NCBI GenBank assembly: GCA_007118765.1
Contig: SKQZ01000403.1
Location: 1-16,819, forward strand
Reading direction: 5' to 3'
Source of the DNA: Candidatus Hydrogenedentota bacterium
GTDB lineage: Bacteria; Hydrogenedentota; Hydrogenedentia; Hydrogenedentales; CAITNO01
Length of the DNA: 16,819 bases
This document shows, piece after piece, positions 1 to 7,487 of the stretch. Each line of letters opens with the position of its first letter. The stretch's first letter is position 1. The translations under genes and the position numbers were made by a program. The notes under the pieces are model-generated. The model made no database searches, was not told the DNA's origin, and saw only the letters and a list, made by a program, of their open reading frames with translations.

Positions 1-146
1 AAGACTATACAAGGGTTTGTGAAAGTAGTCGTTGCATTGTTACTATATGCGGCATGGTGGGCGTTATTGTGTGGCAGGAAGCAAGTGCATTTGAACGGAT
101 TGGGGGTTCATGGATACCCCCCAAAAGCAGGTTTAGTAGTAGGCCG

Positions 147-1964
147 ATGAAGATACCCCAGAAACGAATACGAAATTTTTGCATCATAGCGCATATTGAT
201 CACGGCAAGTCTACGCTGGCCGACCGATTGCTTGAGTACACACACACTGTGGACGAGCGCAATCTCAAGGAGCAGACGCTGGACAATATGGATATTGAGC
301 GTGAACGTGGCATTACCATCAAATCGGTGGCGGTGCGCATGGAATACGAAGCCGAAGACGGCGAGATGTATATGCTCAACCTTATTGACACGCCCGGACA
401 CGTTGATTTCTCGTATGAGGTGTCACGCTCGATGGCGGCCTGTGAAGGCGCGTTGTTGCTGGTGGATGCGGCGCAAGGCGTGGAGGCGCAAACCTTGGCC
501 AATGCCTACAAGGCCATTGATCAGGACTTGGAGATTATTCCGGTCATCAACAAGATTGACCTGCCTGCAGCCGATATTGCGAGTGCCAGACGACAGATTG
601 AAGATGTGGTGGGACTGCCTGCCGAAGATGCATTGTTGGTGAGCGCGAAATCGGGTTTGGGCGCCCGGGAAACGTTGGAGGCCGTGGTGCGTCGTATTCC
701 CCCGCCCACGGGTGAGGTTAAGGCGCCTTTGCGTGCACTGATTTTTGATGCGGTTTATAATTCCTATCGCGGCGTAATTGTGTATATCCGGGTGATGGAG
801 GGAACCATCCGCAAAGGGGAGCGCATAGCGCTCATGATGACGGATGCCAAATACGAGGTTGCCGAGGTGGGGTCGCTCCATCCGCAGGCAATGCCGCGAG
901 ACGCGCTCAGCGCCGGTGAGGTGGGATATCTTATCTGTAACATCAAGACACTGGCGGATACGCAGATAGGTGATACGGTAACCAATGCTGACAAGCCCGC
1001 CGACAAGCCCCTGCCGGGATACAAAGAGATCAAGCCGGTTGTATTTTCCGGGTTATACCCCGCCCTGTCCACTGATTATGAAGAGCTGCGCGACGCACTG
1101 GAAAAACTGCACTTGAATGATAATTCCTTCGAGTTCCACGGGGATAGCTCGGATGCGCTCGGCCTTGGATTCCGGCTGGGTTTCCTGGGGTTGCTGCACA
1201 TGGAGATTGTGCAGGAGCGACTGGAGCGTGAATTTGGATTGACCCTGGTAACGACCATGCCGAACGTGGCGTACGAAGTGACCAAGACCGACGGAACCAA
1301 GCTCACGATTGAAAAGGCGTCGCAGTTGCCGGATCCCGGCGAGATAGAATGTATTGAAGAGCCTTATATTGAGGCGGATATTCTGTGTCCGACCCAGTAT
1401 TTGAGCACGGTCATTGAGTTGTGCAAACGAAAACGGGGCATCCATGTGCGCGTGGATTACATTGACAGTAATCGCTGTATGGCTGTCTATAAAATGCCGC
1501 TCGCCGAAATTGTGTTGGACTTCTATGATAAACTGAAGAGCGGCACACGCGGCTATGGTTCGCTCGAATACCAGCTGATCGGCAATCAGCCCGGTGACTT
1601 GGTGCGGCTTGACCTGATGTTGAATGGTGAACAGGTGGATGCCTTGTCCACCATCGTGCACCGTGATAATGCGGTGCGCCTGGGACGCGCACTTGCCCAG
1701 AAATTGCGGAAGCTAATTCCCCGCCAGCAGTATGAAGTGGCGATTCAGGCGGCGATACACCGTAAGATCATCGTGCGGGAGACCATACCGCCGCTGCGTA
1801 AAAACGTCACGGCAAAGTGCTATGGCGGCGACATCACGCGCAAACGAAAATTGCTGGAGCGGGAGAAAGAAGGCAAAAAACGCATGAAACAAGTGGGCAC
1901 GGTGGAAGTGCCCCAGGAAGCGTTCATGGCGCTGTTGCGTGTGAACGAAGATGACAATGGCTGA
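147..1964 (+). CDS. lepA: Elongation factor 4 (LepA), ribosome-associated GTPase
   Basis: Translational GTPase that acts on stalled or misassembled ribosomes in the cytoplasm or at the membrane. From the ATG at 147 the product is 605 aa, close to the usual ~600. The G1 motif AHIDHGKS is at residues 15-22, followed by RGITIK (G2), DTPGH (G3), NKID (G4) and SAK (G5). The LepA-specific C-terminus is intact, with YGGDITRKRKLLE and a lysine-rich stretch near the end. The frame is open upstream to an ATG at 54, which would add 31 residues. I prefer 147 because family members begin just before the RNFCIIAHIDHGK segment. The ribosome binding site is weak (AGG at 141-143). The 3' end overlaps lepB, so the two are probably cotranscribed. 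Identity is certain; only the start is open. Confidence 0.97.
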   Translation: MKIPQKRIRNFCIIAHIDHGKSTLADRLLEYTHTVDERNLKEQTLDNMDIERERGITIKSVAVRMEYEAEDGEMYMLNLIDTPGHVDFSYEVSRSMAACEGALLLVDAAQGVEAQTLANAYKAIDQDLEIIPVINKIDLPAADIASARRQIEDVVGLPAEDALLVSAKSGLGARETLEAVVRRIPPPTGEVKAPLRALIFDAVYNSYRGVIVYIRVMEGTIRKGERIALMMTDAKYEVAEVGSLHPQAMPRDALSAGEVGYLICNIKTLADTQIGDTVTNADKPADKPLPGYKEIKPVVFSGLYPALSTDYEELRDALEKLHLNDNSFEFHGDSSDALGLGFRLGFLGLLHMEIVQERLEREFGLTLVTTMPNVAYEVTKTDGTKLTIEKASQLPDPGEIECIEEPYIEADILCPTQYLSTVIELCKRKRGIHVRVDYIDSNRCMAVYKMPLAEIVLDFYDKLKSGTRGYGSLEYQLIGNQPGDLVRLDLMLNGEQVDALSTIVHRDNAVRLGRALAQKLRKLIPRQQYEVAIQAAIHRKIIVRETIPPLRKNVTAKCYGGDITRKRKLLEREKEGKKRMKQVGTVEVPQEAFMALLRVNEDDNG

Positions 1965-2997
1965 TGCACCCCCTGAACAGAGACCGACAACGAACGCCAT
2001 TGATGGGCTCAAGCGTTTTTTGCAGGTCTTTACCGGCCCGTGGACCAAGCGCAACCTCATTAGTTGGGTCATCCTCATAACGTCTGTCCTGTTTGTCAAA
2101 GGGTGCATCATTGATCAATATACCATTCCGACCGGTTCCATGGAGCCCACATTGCGGGGCGATCCCCGTTTCTTCCGGGGCGACCGTGTCTTGGTCAACA
2201 AATGGTTGTACGGGCCGCGCATCCCGTTTACCACGTACCGCTTGAGCAAGTGGAGCGCGCCGGAACGGTGGGACATTGTTGTTTTTCGCGCTGTGGACCC
2301 CGAGGCCGCCCATCCCATCCTGATCAAGCGTGTAGTGGGATTGCCCGGGGAGCATGTGCAGATTCGGGACGGCAATATTGAAGTAGCCGGCCAAGTCGTT
2401 ACGCCGCCGCCGCCCCTTGACAACATTCTGCACTATACCGACGAGTTTTCGTTGGATGTCACGGAACGGAAACGACAGTTCCTTGCTCTTGCTCACCAAA
2501 ACGAACCGTTGCCGAACCTGGACCGGTATCGCCTGGAAGTGCATACGCTGTACAACGAGATGAACCGTTTGCATCCCGAGGTGCAAGACAAGGATATCGC
2601 TTCCTTGTCCGTAGCGGAAATAGAAGCGCTGTGTGCCGACGTACACCCCGTCGCGTTACGGACGATTGACGATTTGTTTGCCTACGTGCGGCCGGATATG
2701 TTGTATGGCGTTCGTGATGAACCGGAATATGCCGTTGTGCCGGAAGACCATTATTTCATGCTGGGCGACAACAGCGCCCACAGTTTGGATGGGCGTATGT
2801 ATGGTTGGGTGCCCCACCATCATTTGTACGGACGCACTTTTGCGGTGTGGTGGCCCTGGCCGCGACGGCAGGATTTCACCGGCTTTTCATACACCTGGTG
2901 GGGACGTGGTCTACTGTACGGCATTCCCCTGGTGCTGATTCTGTTGGAGCTCTGCCTGTTTACGCGCGATATATTGCGCAAGAAAGCAAAGGTCTGA
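1951..2997 (+). CDS. lepB: Signal peptidase I (LepB), long form with internal insert
   Basis: Membrane serine protease that removes signal peptides from exported proteins. The 348 aa product has an N-terminal membrane segment (about residues 36-56), the catalytic serine box TGSMEPTL with Ser63, the catalytic lysine box IKRVVGLPGE with Lys126, and the late box GDNSAHSLDGR (272-282). In that last box the second serine of the usual SxDSR is replaced by Gly281. A charged, probably helical insert of about 90 residues (155-245) separates the lysine box from the GDN box. A second hydrophobic helix (about 319-337) lies near the C-terminus, giving two predicted membrane segments. The start overlaps the lepA end by 14 nt. 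An in-frame ATG at 1957 has a better spaced GAAG upstream and may be the true start. The lepA-lepB pairing is conserved in many bacteria. Confidence 0.94.
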   Translation: MTMADAPPEQRPTTNAIDGLKRFLQVFTGPWTKRNLISWVILITSVLFVKGCIIDQYTIPTGSMEPTLRGDPRFFRGDRVLVNKWLYGPRIPFTTYRLSKWSAPERWDIVVFRAVDPEAAHPILIKRVVGLPGEHVQIRDGNIEVAGQVVTPPPPLDNILHYTDEFSLDVTERKRQFLALAHQNEPLPNLDRYRLEVHTLYNEMNRLHPEVQDKDIASLSVAEIEALCADVHPVALRTIDDLFAYVRPDMLYGVRDEPEYAVVPEDHYFMLGDNSAHSLDGRMYGWVPHHHLYGRTFAVWWPWPRRQDFTGFSYTWWGRGLLYGIPLVLILLELCLFTRDILRKKAKV

Positions 2998-3017
2998 TAG
3001 AGTATGGCAAACAGGCG

Positions 3018-3048
3018 GGACGATGGAACAACCAACGTGACATCGTCC
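3018..3048 (+). repeat. 8-bp perfect inverted repeat after lepB
   Basis: GGACGATG (3018-3025) and CATCGTCC (3041-3048) form a perfect 8-bp stem with a 15-nt loop, starting 20 nt after the lepB stop. No T-run follows, so it is not a canonical intrinsic terminator. It could be a transcript-end hairpin, an mRNA processing or stability structure, or an operator in the 171-nt lepB-tyrS gap. No T-box-like leader is seen before tyrS. Confidence 0.35.
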
Positions 3049-3168
3049 AAATTGTATCCTTCACTGTAGCCATTATCCGTGTTTCGCGCTGAGAATCGAT
3101 TGACGGCCAGTCATGACGAACGACGATCGACACCGTGGATAACATGTGCAGTATAGAAAGCAACAACC

Positions 3169-4440
3169 ATGTCTCTTTATGAAGAATTATCCTGGCGCGG
3201 TTTTATCAAACAAATGACGCACGATGAGTTGCGCACTGTTCTTGACACTGAACCCCTGACCCTGTATTGCGGTTTTGATCCTACCGCCGAAAGTCTGCAC
3301 ATCGGCAGTTTGCTGCCCATCCTCGGGCTGGCGCATTTTCAGCGGCATGGTCACAAGCCGTTGGCCTTGGTGGGGGGCGGTACGGGTCTTATCGGTGATC
3401 CAAGTGGAAAAACGCAGGAGCGGAGCATGCTCACCCGTGAAGATGTGGAACGCAATGTTGCGGGCATACGCGGGCAATTGGAGCGGTTCCTCGACTTCTC
3501 CGGCGATCATGCGGCGGTGCTGCTGAATAATGCCGATTGGCTTTGCGAGATTCGGCTGCTGGATTTCCTTCGCGACATTGGCAAACATTTTTCGATCAAT
3601 ATGATGCTAAATCGCGACAGTGTACGCATGCGCCTTGAAGATCGCGACCATGGCATATCCTACACGGAGTTTTCCTATATTCTGCTGCAATCCTACGACT
3701 TTCTTTATTTGAATGAGAAATATGAGTGTCGTCTGCAAGTGGGTGGCGCGGACCAATGGGGCAATATCGTGTCCGGTATGGACCTCGCCCGCCGATTGCG
3801 CGGCGCCGCCACTTACGGACTGACTTTTCCACTGGTCACCAAGTCGGACGGTTCCAAGTTCGGGAAGTCGGAAGGCGGCAATATCTGGCTTGATGCCGGA
3901 CGTACTTCGCCCTACAAATTCTATCAATTCTGGCTGAATCAGTCGGACGCGGATGTCGGCCGTTACTTGCGCTATTTTACATTCCTGTCCCGTGATGAGG
4001 TGGAAACATTGGAAGCGCAGCATGCCGAAGCGCCGCATAAGCGTGATGCCCAGCGCACATTGGCGGCGGAAGTGACCCGGCTGGTGCATGGCGACACCGC
4101 TCTGGCCAATGCGCTTGCTGCGTCTCAGGCCATGTTCGGCGGCGACCTGTCTGTTCTTGATGCCCGCACATTGCACGAGATATTTGACGAAATGCCGGGG
4201 GCCGAGTTTGCCGCTGATGTATTGCACGCGGACAAATTGCTATTGGATGCGCTGGTGGAGGCCGGTGTGTTCGCCAGCAAAGGCGAGGCACGCCGCTTAA
4301 CCCGCAATGGCGGTCTCTATGTCAATAATCAACGGGTGGATAGTGAAGATCAGAAACTCAGCGACTCCATGCTGCTCTCTGGCAACATGATGGTCATACG
4401 AACAGGCAAGAAAAACTACCATCTGCTCAGGTTCATTTAA
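3169..4440 (+). CDS. tyrS: Tyrosyl-tRNA synthetase
   Basis: Class I aminoacyl-tRNA synthetase that charges tRNA-Tyr in the cytoplasm. At 423 aa it has the normal bacterial length. The HIGH-type motif is HIGS at residues 44-47, preceded by the YCGFDPTAESL tyrosine-site segment. GGADQWGN (about 192-199) is the conserved tyrosine/ATP-binding segment, and the KMSKS-type motif is KFGKS at 230-234. The C-terminus is an S4 RNA-binding domain (from about residue 355, with SKGEARRLTRNGG). GAAAG at 3156-3160 may be a weak ribosome binding site. The gene is 171 nt downstream of lepB and may be transcribed separately, but I see no convincing promoter. All motifs are intact. Confidence 0.97.
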   Translation: MSLYEELSWRGFIKQMTHDELRTVLDTEPLTLYCGFDPTAESLHIGSLLPILGLAHFQRHGHKPLALVGGGTGLIGDPSGKTQERSMLTREDVERNVAGIRGQLERFLDFSGDHAAVLLNNADWLCEIRLLDFLRDIGKHFSINMMLNRDSVRMRLEDRDHGISYTEFSYILLQSYDFLYLNEKYECRLQVGGADQWGNIVSGMDLARRLRGAATYGLTFPLVTKSDGSKFGKSEGGNIWLDAGRTSPYKFYQFWLNQSDADVGRYLRYFTFLSRDEVETLEAQHAEAPHKRDAQRTLAAEVTRLVHGDTALANALAASQAMFGGDLSVLDARTLHEIFDEMPGAEFAADVLHADKLLLDALVEAGVFASKGEARRLTRNGGLYVNNQRVDSEDQKLSDSMLLSGNMMVIRTGKKNYHLLRFI

Positions 4441-4508
4441 CCCGGATATTTCGTCAGGTTTCGTCGTGAGCCTGTGAAGATTGCGCCAGAGCAGGTGTTT
4501 TGCGCAGG

Positions 4509-4549
4509 CCGCCGGCTGACAGTGTGTTAGTACACGTCGAAGTCGGCGG
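4509..4549 (+). repeat. Long imperfect hairpin directly before the dispersed element
   Basis: CCGCCG (4509-4514) pairs with CGGCGG (4544-4549). The helix continues through a G-T wobble and CT/AG, then after a 2-nt bulge GAC/GTC, then after a 3-nt bulge GTGT/ACAC around a TAGT loop. That is about 16 pairs over 41 nt. It ends 2 nt before repeat copy 1 at 4551. No T-run follows, so it is not a standard tyrS terminator. It may be a transcript-end structure or part of a larger folded RNA. Confidence 0.4.
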
Positions 4550-4550
4550 A

Positions 4551-4619
4551 CAAGCAAAGCGCCTGATATGGTGTAAGATTCGAAGGCGCAACAGAAATCT
4601 TGTGAAATATGCGGGTTAA
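4551..4619 (+). repeat. Copy 1 of a structured dispersed element (possible leader RNA)
   Basis: This 69-nt element matches the reverse complement of 16621-16694. The first 42 nt differ at three positions and the last 18 nt are identical; the middle is 9 nt here and 14 nt in copy 2. GCGCCT (4559-4564) pairs with AGGCGC (4584-4589) around a 19-nt loop containing gatatggtgtaagattcg. In copy 2 the same stem is GTGCCT/AGGCAC, so pair 4560-4588 changes C-G to T-A, a compensatory change. The element ends with gtgaaatatgcgggttaa, beyond which similarity stops. It lies 111 nt after tyrS and 81 nt before the Gfo/Idh/MocA start, in sense with that gene. Confidence 0.8.
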
Positions 4620-4687
4620 TACCAATAGCGTTCGCTGCAAGGATTGCGACGTGTATGGACAACCGGCGCCGACAGGGTTGCCACAAT

Positions 4688-4695
4688 GAGGAGGG
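4688..4695 (+). promoter_or_regulatory. Strong Shine-Dalgarno site that fixes the oxidoreductase start
   Basis: GAGGAGGG lies about 5-6 nt before the ATG at 4701 and is strongly complementary to the 16S rRNA 3' end. It supports 4701 over the in-frame ATG at 4644, whose extra 19 residues do not resemble the family N-terminus. Confidence 0.8.
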
Positions 4696-4700
4696 CTATT

Positions 4701-5720
4701 ATGGCCACTACACTTTCGGTAGGTATTATTGGATGCGGCAAAATCGCGCATGCTGATCATGTGCCCAATTTACTGAATGTAAAAGGCGTATCCATTGATG
4801 CGCTTCACGATGTTTCGCCCAAACAAATGAACTTGCTTAACAATGCATTTGACTTGAACGCGACGTGTTACAAGACGCTCGACGCCCTGTTGTCCGCGTC
4901 GCTGGACGCCGTGGTCATTTGCACCCCCAACTCTTTTCACTATCCGCAAACCATGAGTGCGCTGAAAGCCGGTCTGCATGTGTTGTGTGACAAGCCCATG
5001 GCGGCAACCACAGCAGAGTGTACCCGCATGATTGCGGCGGCGCGCAAGGCGGACAAGATACTGCACATCAACCAGACCCTGCACTATTGGCCGGTGTTCA
5101 TTGCGCTGCCGAAATTAGTGGCAGCGGGCAAGATTGGCAAGGTGCAGCATATTCGCTGTCTCCGTTTTCACAGCACGTCGCCGGACGTGGGCTGGTCGCC
5201 CGGCGCGAAGTGGTTTGTATCAAGTGCTTACGACGGCGGCATTGTATTGGATATCGGGGTTCACATGGCGGATGTCATGAAGTGGATTGGCGGACCGGTG
5301 ACGGAGGTATTCGCCATTACGGATACCCGCGCGCCGAAGATTGACGTTGCGGACAATACACGCGCGCTGATGCGGTTTGAAAACGGCGCCACCGGCGTAC
5401 TTGAACTGAGTTGGACCGCCGCGTCAAACAGTGGCCTGCTGGAAGTTTATGGCGAGAAAGGCACGTTACGCATGGGGTTTGCGCCGGACGGCCAAATCGA
5501 ACTTATTAAACAGACGTGCCGTTCGCCAGAGCCGTCCATTTCTCATCCCAAACCGCCCAAATCATCCCCCACCAGCCAGCAGGCATTTGTGGATGCTGTT
5601 CATGGAAAAGCACCGAGCCGGACCCCCGGTGAACTGGGACGGGAGGCAGTGGCGCTGTGCGAAGCCATTTTGAAGTCAGGAGAACAGCGTCGGTATGTGA
5701 AAGTAAAGCGTTTTGAATAG
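4701..5720 (+). CDS. Gfo/Idh/MocA family NAD(P)-dependent oxidoreductase
   Basis: Predicted cytoplasmic sugar or cyclitol dehydrogenase of 339 aa. The Rossmann dinucleotide-binding loop GIIGCGKIA is at residues 8-16. The segment CTPNSFHYPQTM (74-85) is followed by GLHVLCDKPMA (91-101). This is the family's EKP motif with Asp for Glu, and Lys98 is the expected catalytic residue. LDIGVHMADVMKWIGG (183-198) matches the conserved D...H substrate-site segment. The C-terminal alpha/beta domain is complete. The substrate cannot be inferred: the family covers inositol, glucose, UDP-sugar and many other substrates, and no sugar transporter or kinase is nearby. It stands alone with an excellent ribosome binding site, and repeat copy 1 lies in its probable leader. 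Confidence 0.9.
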   Translation: MATTLSVGIIGCGKIAHADHVPNLLNVKGVSIDALHDVSPKQMNLLNNAFDLNATCYKTLDALLSASLDAVVICTPNSFHYPQTMSALKAGLHVLCDKPMAATTAECTRMIAAARKADKILHINQTLHYWPVFIALPKLVAAGKIGKVQHIRCLRFHSTSPDVGWSPGAKWFVSSAYDGGIVLDIGVHMADVMKWIGGPVTEVFAITDTRAPKIDVADNTRALMRFENGATGVLELSWTAASNSGLLEVYGEKGTLRMGFAPDGQIELIKQTCRSPEPSISHPKPPKSSPTSQQAFVDAVHGKAPSRTPGELGREAVALCEAILKSGEQRRYVKVKRFE

Positions 5721-5731
5721 TTTGCTGCACT

Positions 5732-5759
5732 TGCCGGCACGGAATGGATACCGTCGGCA
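5732..5759 (+). terminator. Hairpin after the oxidoreductase gene, without T-run
   Basis: TGCCG (5732-5736) and ACGG (5739-5742), separated by a 2-nt bulge, pair with CCGT (5751-5754) and CGGCA (5755-5759) around an 8-nt loop. It starts 12 nt after the stop codon. No T-tract follows, so it is more a 3'-end stabilising hairpin or weak terminator than a canonical one. I see nothing else convincing in the 165-nt gap before the hydrolase gene. Confidence 0.35.
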
Positions 5760-5885
5760 CGAGGTGATGCTATGGGCGCTTTTCGTGGCTATGCGGGCTA
5801 AACGCTGTTCAAATGCAAGTCCAAAAAATACAACGCAATGGCATCAGGTTGTAGTTCATGACACTGTGATAAGGCAGACTTCTTC

Positions 5886-6752
5886 ATGAGAAAGATGGCG
5901 TCTATGTGGCTTTTGATTATATTAACAGGTGTTCTGGCCGTGTTGCTGGTGCGCCTCTATTTCTTCCAAGACAGTTTGATTTTCCCGCGAACTCGGGACA
6001 TCTACCGGACTCCGGCTGACCCGCCGTTTTCGTGGGAGTACGAGGATATCTATGTCACGGTGAATGGTGACAAGACGCATGGATGGTTTGTGCCGCTCGA
6101 AAACGCACGGGGCATTGCACTGTTCAGCCACGGCAATGCCGGGAATATCGCTGATCGCCTGGAGTCCATTCATCTGCTGCGTCGGTTGGGATTCTCCGTA
6201 TTGGCCTATGATTACGGTGGATACGGCCTCAGTGAAGGGCGCCCTTCAGAGCAGCGCATTTATGCGGATGTGGAAGCCATGTGGCAATACTTAACGGAAG
6301 TGCGCGATATCGCGCCGGAAAGCATTGTTATATTTGGTCGCTCCCTCGGCGGCGCGGCAGCAGCGCATCTGGCTTCAAAAACAACACCGGCAGCGGTGGT
6401 CCTGGAAAGTACCTTTACTTCCGTTCCCGATGTGGTTCGAGGCTTGCCCGTGGTGGGACATATTCTTGCCTTGGGCGTACGACACCGACTGCCCACGCTT
6501 GAGAAGATTCCAGCCATTAAAGCGCCGTTGCTTGTCATCCATAGCAAGGACGACAGCATCATCCCCTATGCACACGGCAGACGCATTTATGAAACGGCGA
6601 ATCCACCCAAGCAATTTCTGGAGATTGAAGGCGATCATAACGAAGGCTTTGTTTTATCCATGCGGGTCTATTTGCAAGGATGGGAAGAGTTTCTTGCGCC
6701 GATGTTGCCTCGCCCCGATGAAGAACCGTCAGCCGCGCCAATATCTGAATAA
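5886..6752 (+). CDS. Membrane-anchored alpha/beta hydrolase (ABHD13/YfhR-like)
   Basis: Serine hydrolase of 288 aa, natural substrate unknown. Residues 7-25 form an uncleaved-looking N-terminal membrane helix, with the RLYFFQDSLIFPR segment typical of this family just after it. The oxyanion-hole segment is SHGNAGN (81-87), the nucleophile elbow is GRSLGG with Ser153, the acid is probably Asp223 in SKDDSIIP, and the base is His251 in GDHNEGF. The full catalytic triad is therefore present. The C-terminal tail is proline- and acid-rich. It probably faces the periplasm or the inner membrane surface. The ribosome binding site is poor. No neighbour suggests a pathway. Confidence 0.88.
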   Translation: MRKMASMWLLIILTGVLAVLLVRLYFFQDSLIFPRTRDIYRTPADPPFSWEYEDIYVTVNGDKTHGWFVPLENARGIALFSHGNAGNIADRLESIHLLRRLGFSVLAYDYGGYGLSEGRPSEQRIYADVEAMWQYLTEVRDIAPESIVIFGRSLGGAAAAHLASKTTPAAVVLESTFTSVPDVVRGLPVVGHILALGVRHRLPTLEKIPAIKAPLLVIHSKDDSIIPYAHGRRIYETANPPKQFLEIEGDHNEGFVLSMRVYLQGWEEFLAPMLPRPDEEPSAAPISE

Positions 6753-6821
6753 GCGTATGTACGCGTAAAACACCAAAAACCCGATTGCAATCCTTAAAAT
6801 AGATATTATTTCACAAATGCG

Positions 6822-6851
6822 TTGTGTGCAAGCTGTATTTATTGCTATACT
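6822..6851 (+). promoter_or_regulatory. Sigma70-type promoter P1 upstream of the GntR gene
   Basis: The -10 element is TATACT (6846-6851) with an extended -10 TG at 6843-6844. A weak -35 TTGTGT (6822-6827) lies at 18-nt spacing. The surrounding 6765-6935 stretch is much more AT-rich than the coding DNA, as expected for a promoter region. It is 181 nt from the GntR start codon. Confidence 0.5.
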
Positions 6852-6897
6852 GAACAGAGTGTGAGTATGTTATTTCGTTGCAGTAAGTGACATATAG

Positions 6898-6931
6898 TTG
6901 TATTGGAATTCTGTTTTTGGTATACTGGTAT
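6898..6931 (+). promoter_or_regulatory. Promoter P2 of the GntR gene with overlapping operator-like palindrome
   Basis: The -10 is TATACT (6921-6926) with extended -10 TG at 6918-6919. The -35 is TTGTAT (6898-6903) at 17-nt spacing. The -10 lies exactly 75 bp after that of P1. A short palindrome, ATAC-TG-GTAT (6922-6931), overlaps the -10 and would suit autorepression by the regulator, but that is inference. The predicted leader to the ATG at 7032 is about 100 nt. Confidence 0.6.
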
Positions 6932-7031
6932 CATAAACGGGAAGAGATGGCAAGATGTGCGCAGACATCATTGGGGATGTAATCGCGCGTTTTGCGTGCG
7001 TAACAGAAAGAATAACCGAAAGGACGGCGTT

Positions 7032-7487
7032 ATGCCCAGAATGAAGTACGTGTCGGATAACGGAGCGTTGGAGCTTCTGTCGACAATCAATCCCAACAGT
7101 AACGTATCTGTGTATGTGCAGTTGGAAAATCTGATTCATTTCGGTATTGCCTCTGGCAAACTGAAAGGGAAAGACCGGCTCCCCCCTGCGCGCGAACTCG
7201 CTGAGAAACTGGACATCAACATGAACACCGTGTCCAAAGCCTATCGCGATCTGGTGGTAATGGGACTTCTTACCACACGCCGCGGCCTCGGCGTGTTTAT
7301 CAACGAAGGCGTTGAAGAACAGTGCAAACAGTTTTGCCGCAAGACCATTGTGCAGCATCTGTATGAAGCAGTGTCCGAAGGCGTTACGGCCGGCTTTTCA
7401 CCTGATGAAATCCGGGGTATTGTGGACAAGGTATTTCAGACGGAACCGGTGCCGTATGGCAAGCCGCCGGCGTCGCTCGAATTATAA
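7032..7487 (+). CDS. GntR-family transcriptional regulator, short YtrA-like type
   Basis: DNA-binding regulator of 151 aa. A winged helix-turn-helix spans about residues 24-92: VYVQLENLIHFGIASGKL, then LPPARELAEKLDINMNTVSKAYRDL, then the wing TTRRGLGVFI. The remaining 60 residues form a short helical tail with no recognisable ligand domain, as in the YtrA subfamily. The start at 7032 has AAAGGA at 7019-7024 with good spacing. A longer frame from 6903 would start inside promoter P2 and is rejected. YtrA regulators usually precede ABC transporter genes, but none is here, so this copy looks like an orphan. The target genes and ligand are unknown. Confidence 0.9.
   Translation: MPRMKYVSDNGALELLSTINPNSNVSVYVQLENLIHFGIASGKLKGKDRLPPARELAEKLDINMNTVSKAYRDLVVMGLLTTRRGLGVFINEGVEEQCKQFCRKTIVQHLYEAVSEGVTAGFSPDEIRGIVDKVFQTEPVPYGKPPASLEL

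Noticed and set aside
17..46. Possible lepA promoter TTGTGA-18-TACTAT
   Set aside because: Both boxes match only 4 of 6 and the window edge removes context; too weak to list.
54..146. 31-residue N-terminal extension of LepA
   Set aside because: It has no similarity to LepA N-termini; the family start context fits ATG 147.
3134..3143. DnaA-box-like CGTGGATAAC, with TTATCCGTG at 3073-3081
   Set aside because: Two imperfect boxes between housekeeping genes, with no dnaA/dnaN, AT-rich unwinding region or further boxes.
5791..5801. atgcgggctaa, similar to the repeat tail atgcgggttaa
   Set aside because: Only 11 nt, one mismatch, and no trace of the stem or loop upstream; probably chance.
6753..6764. 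GCGTA-TG-TACGC short palindrome after the hydrolase gene
   Set aside because: A 5-bp stem with a 2-nt loop cannot form a stable RNA hairpin and has no T-run.
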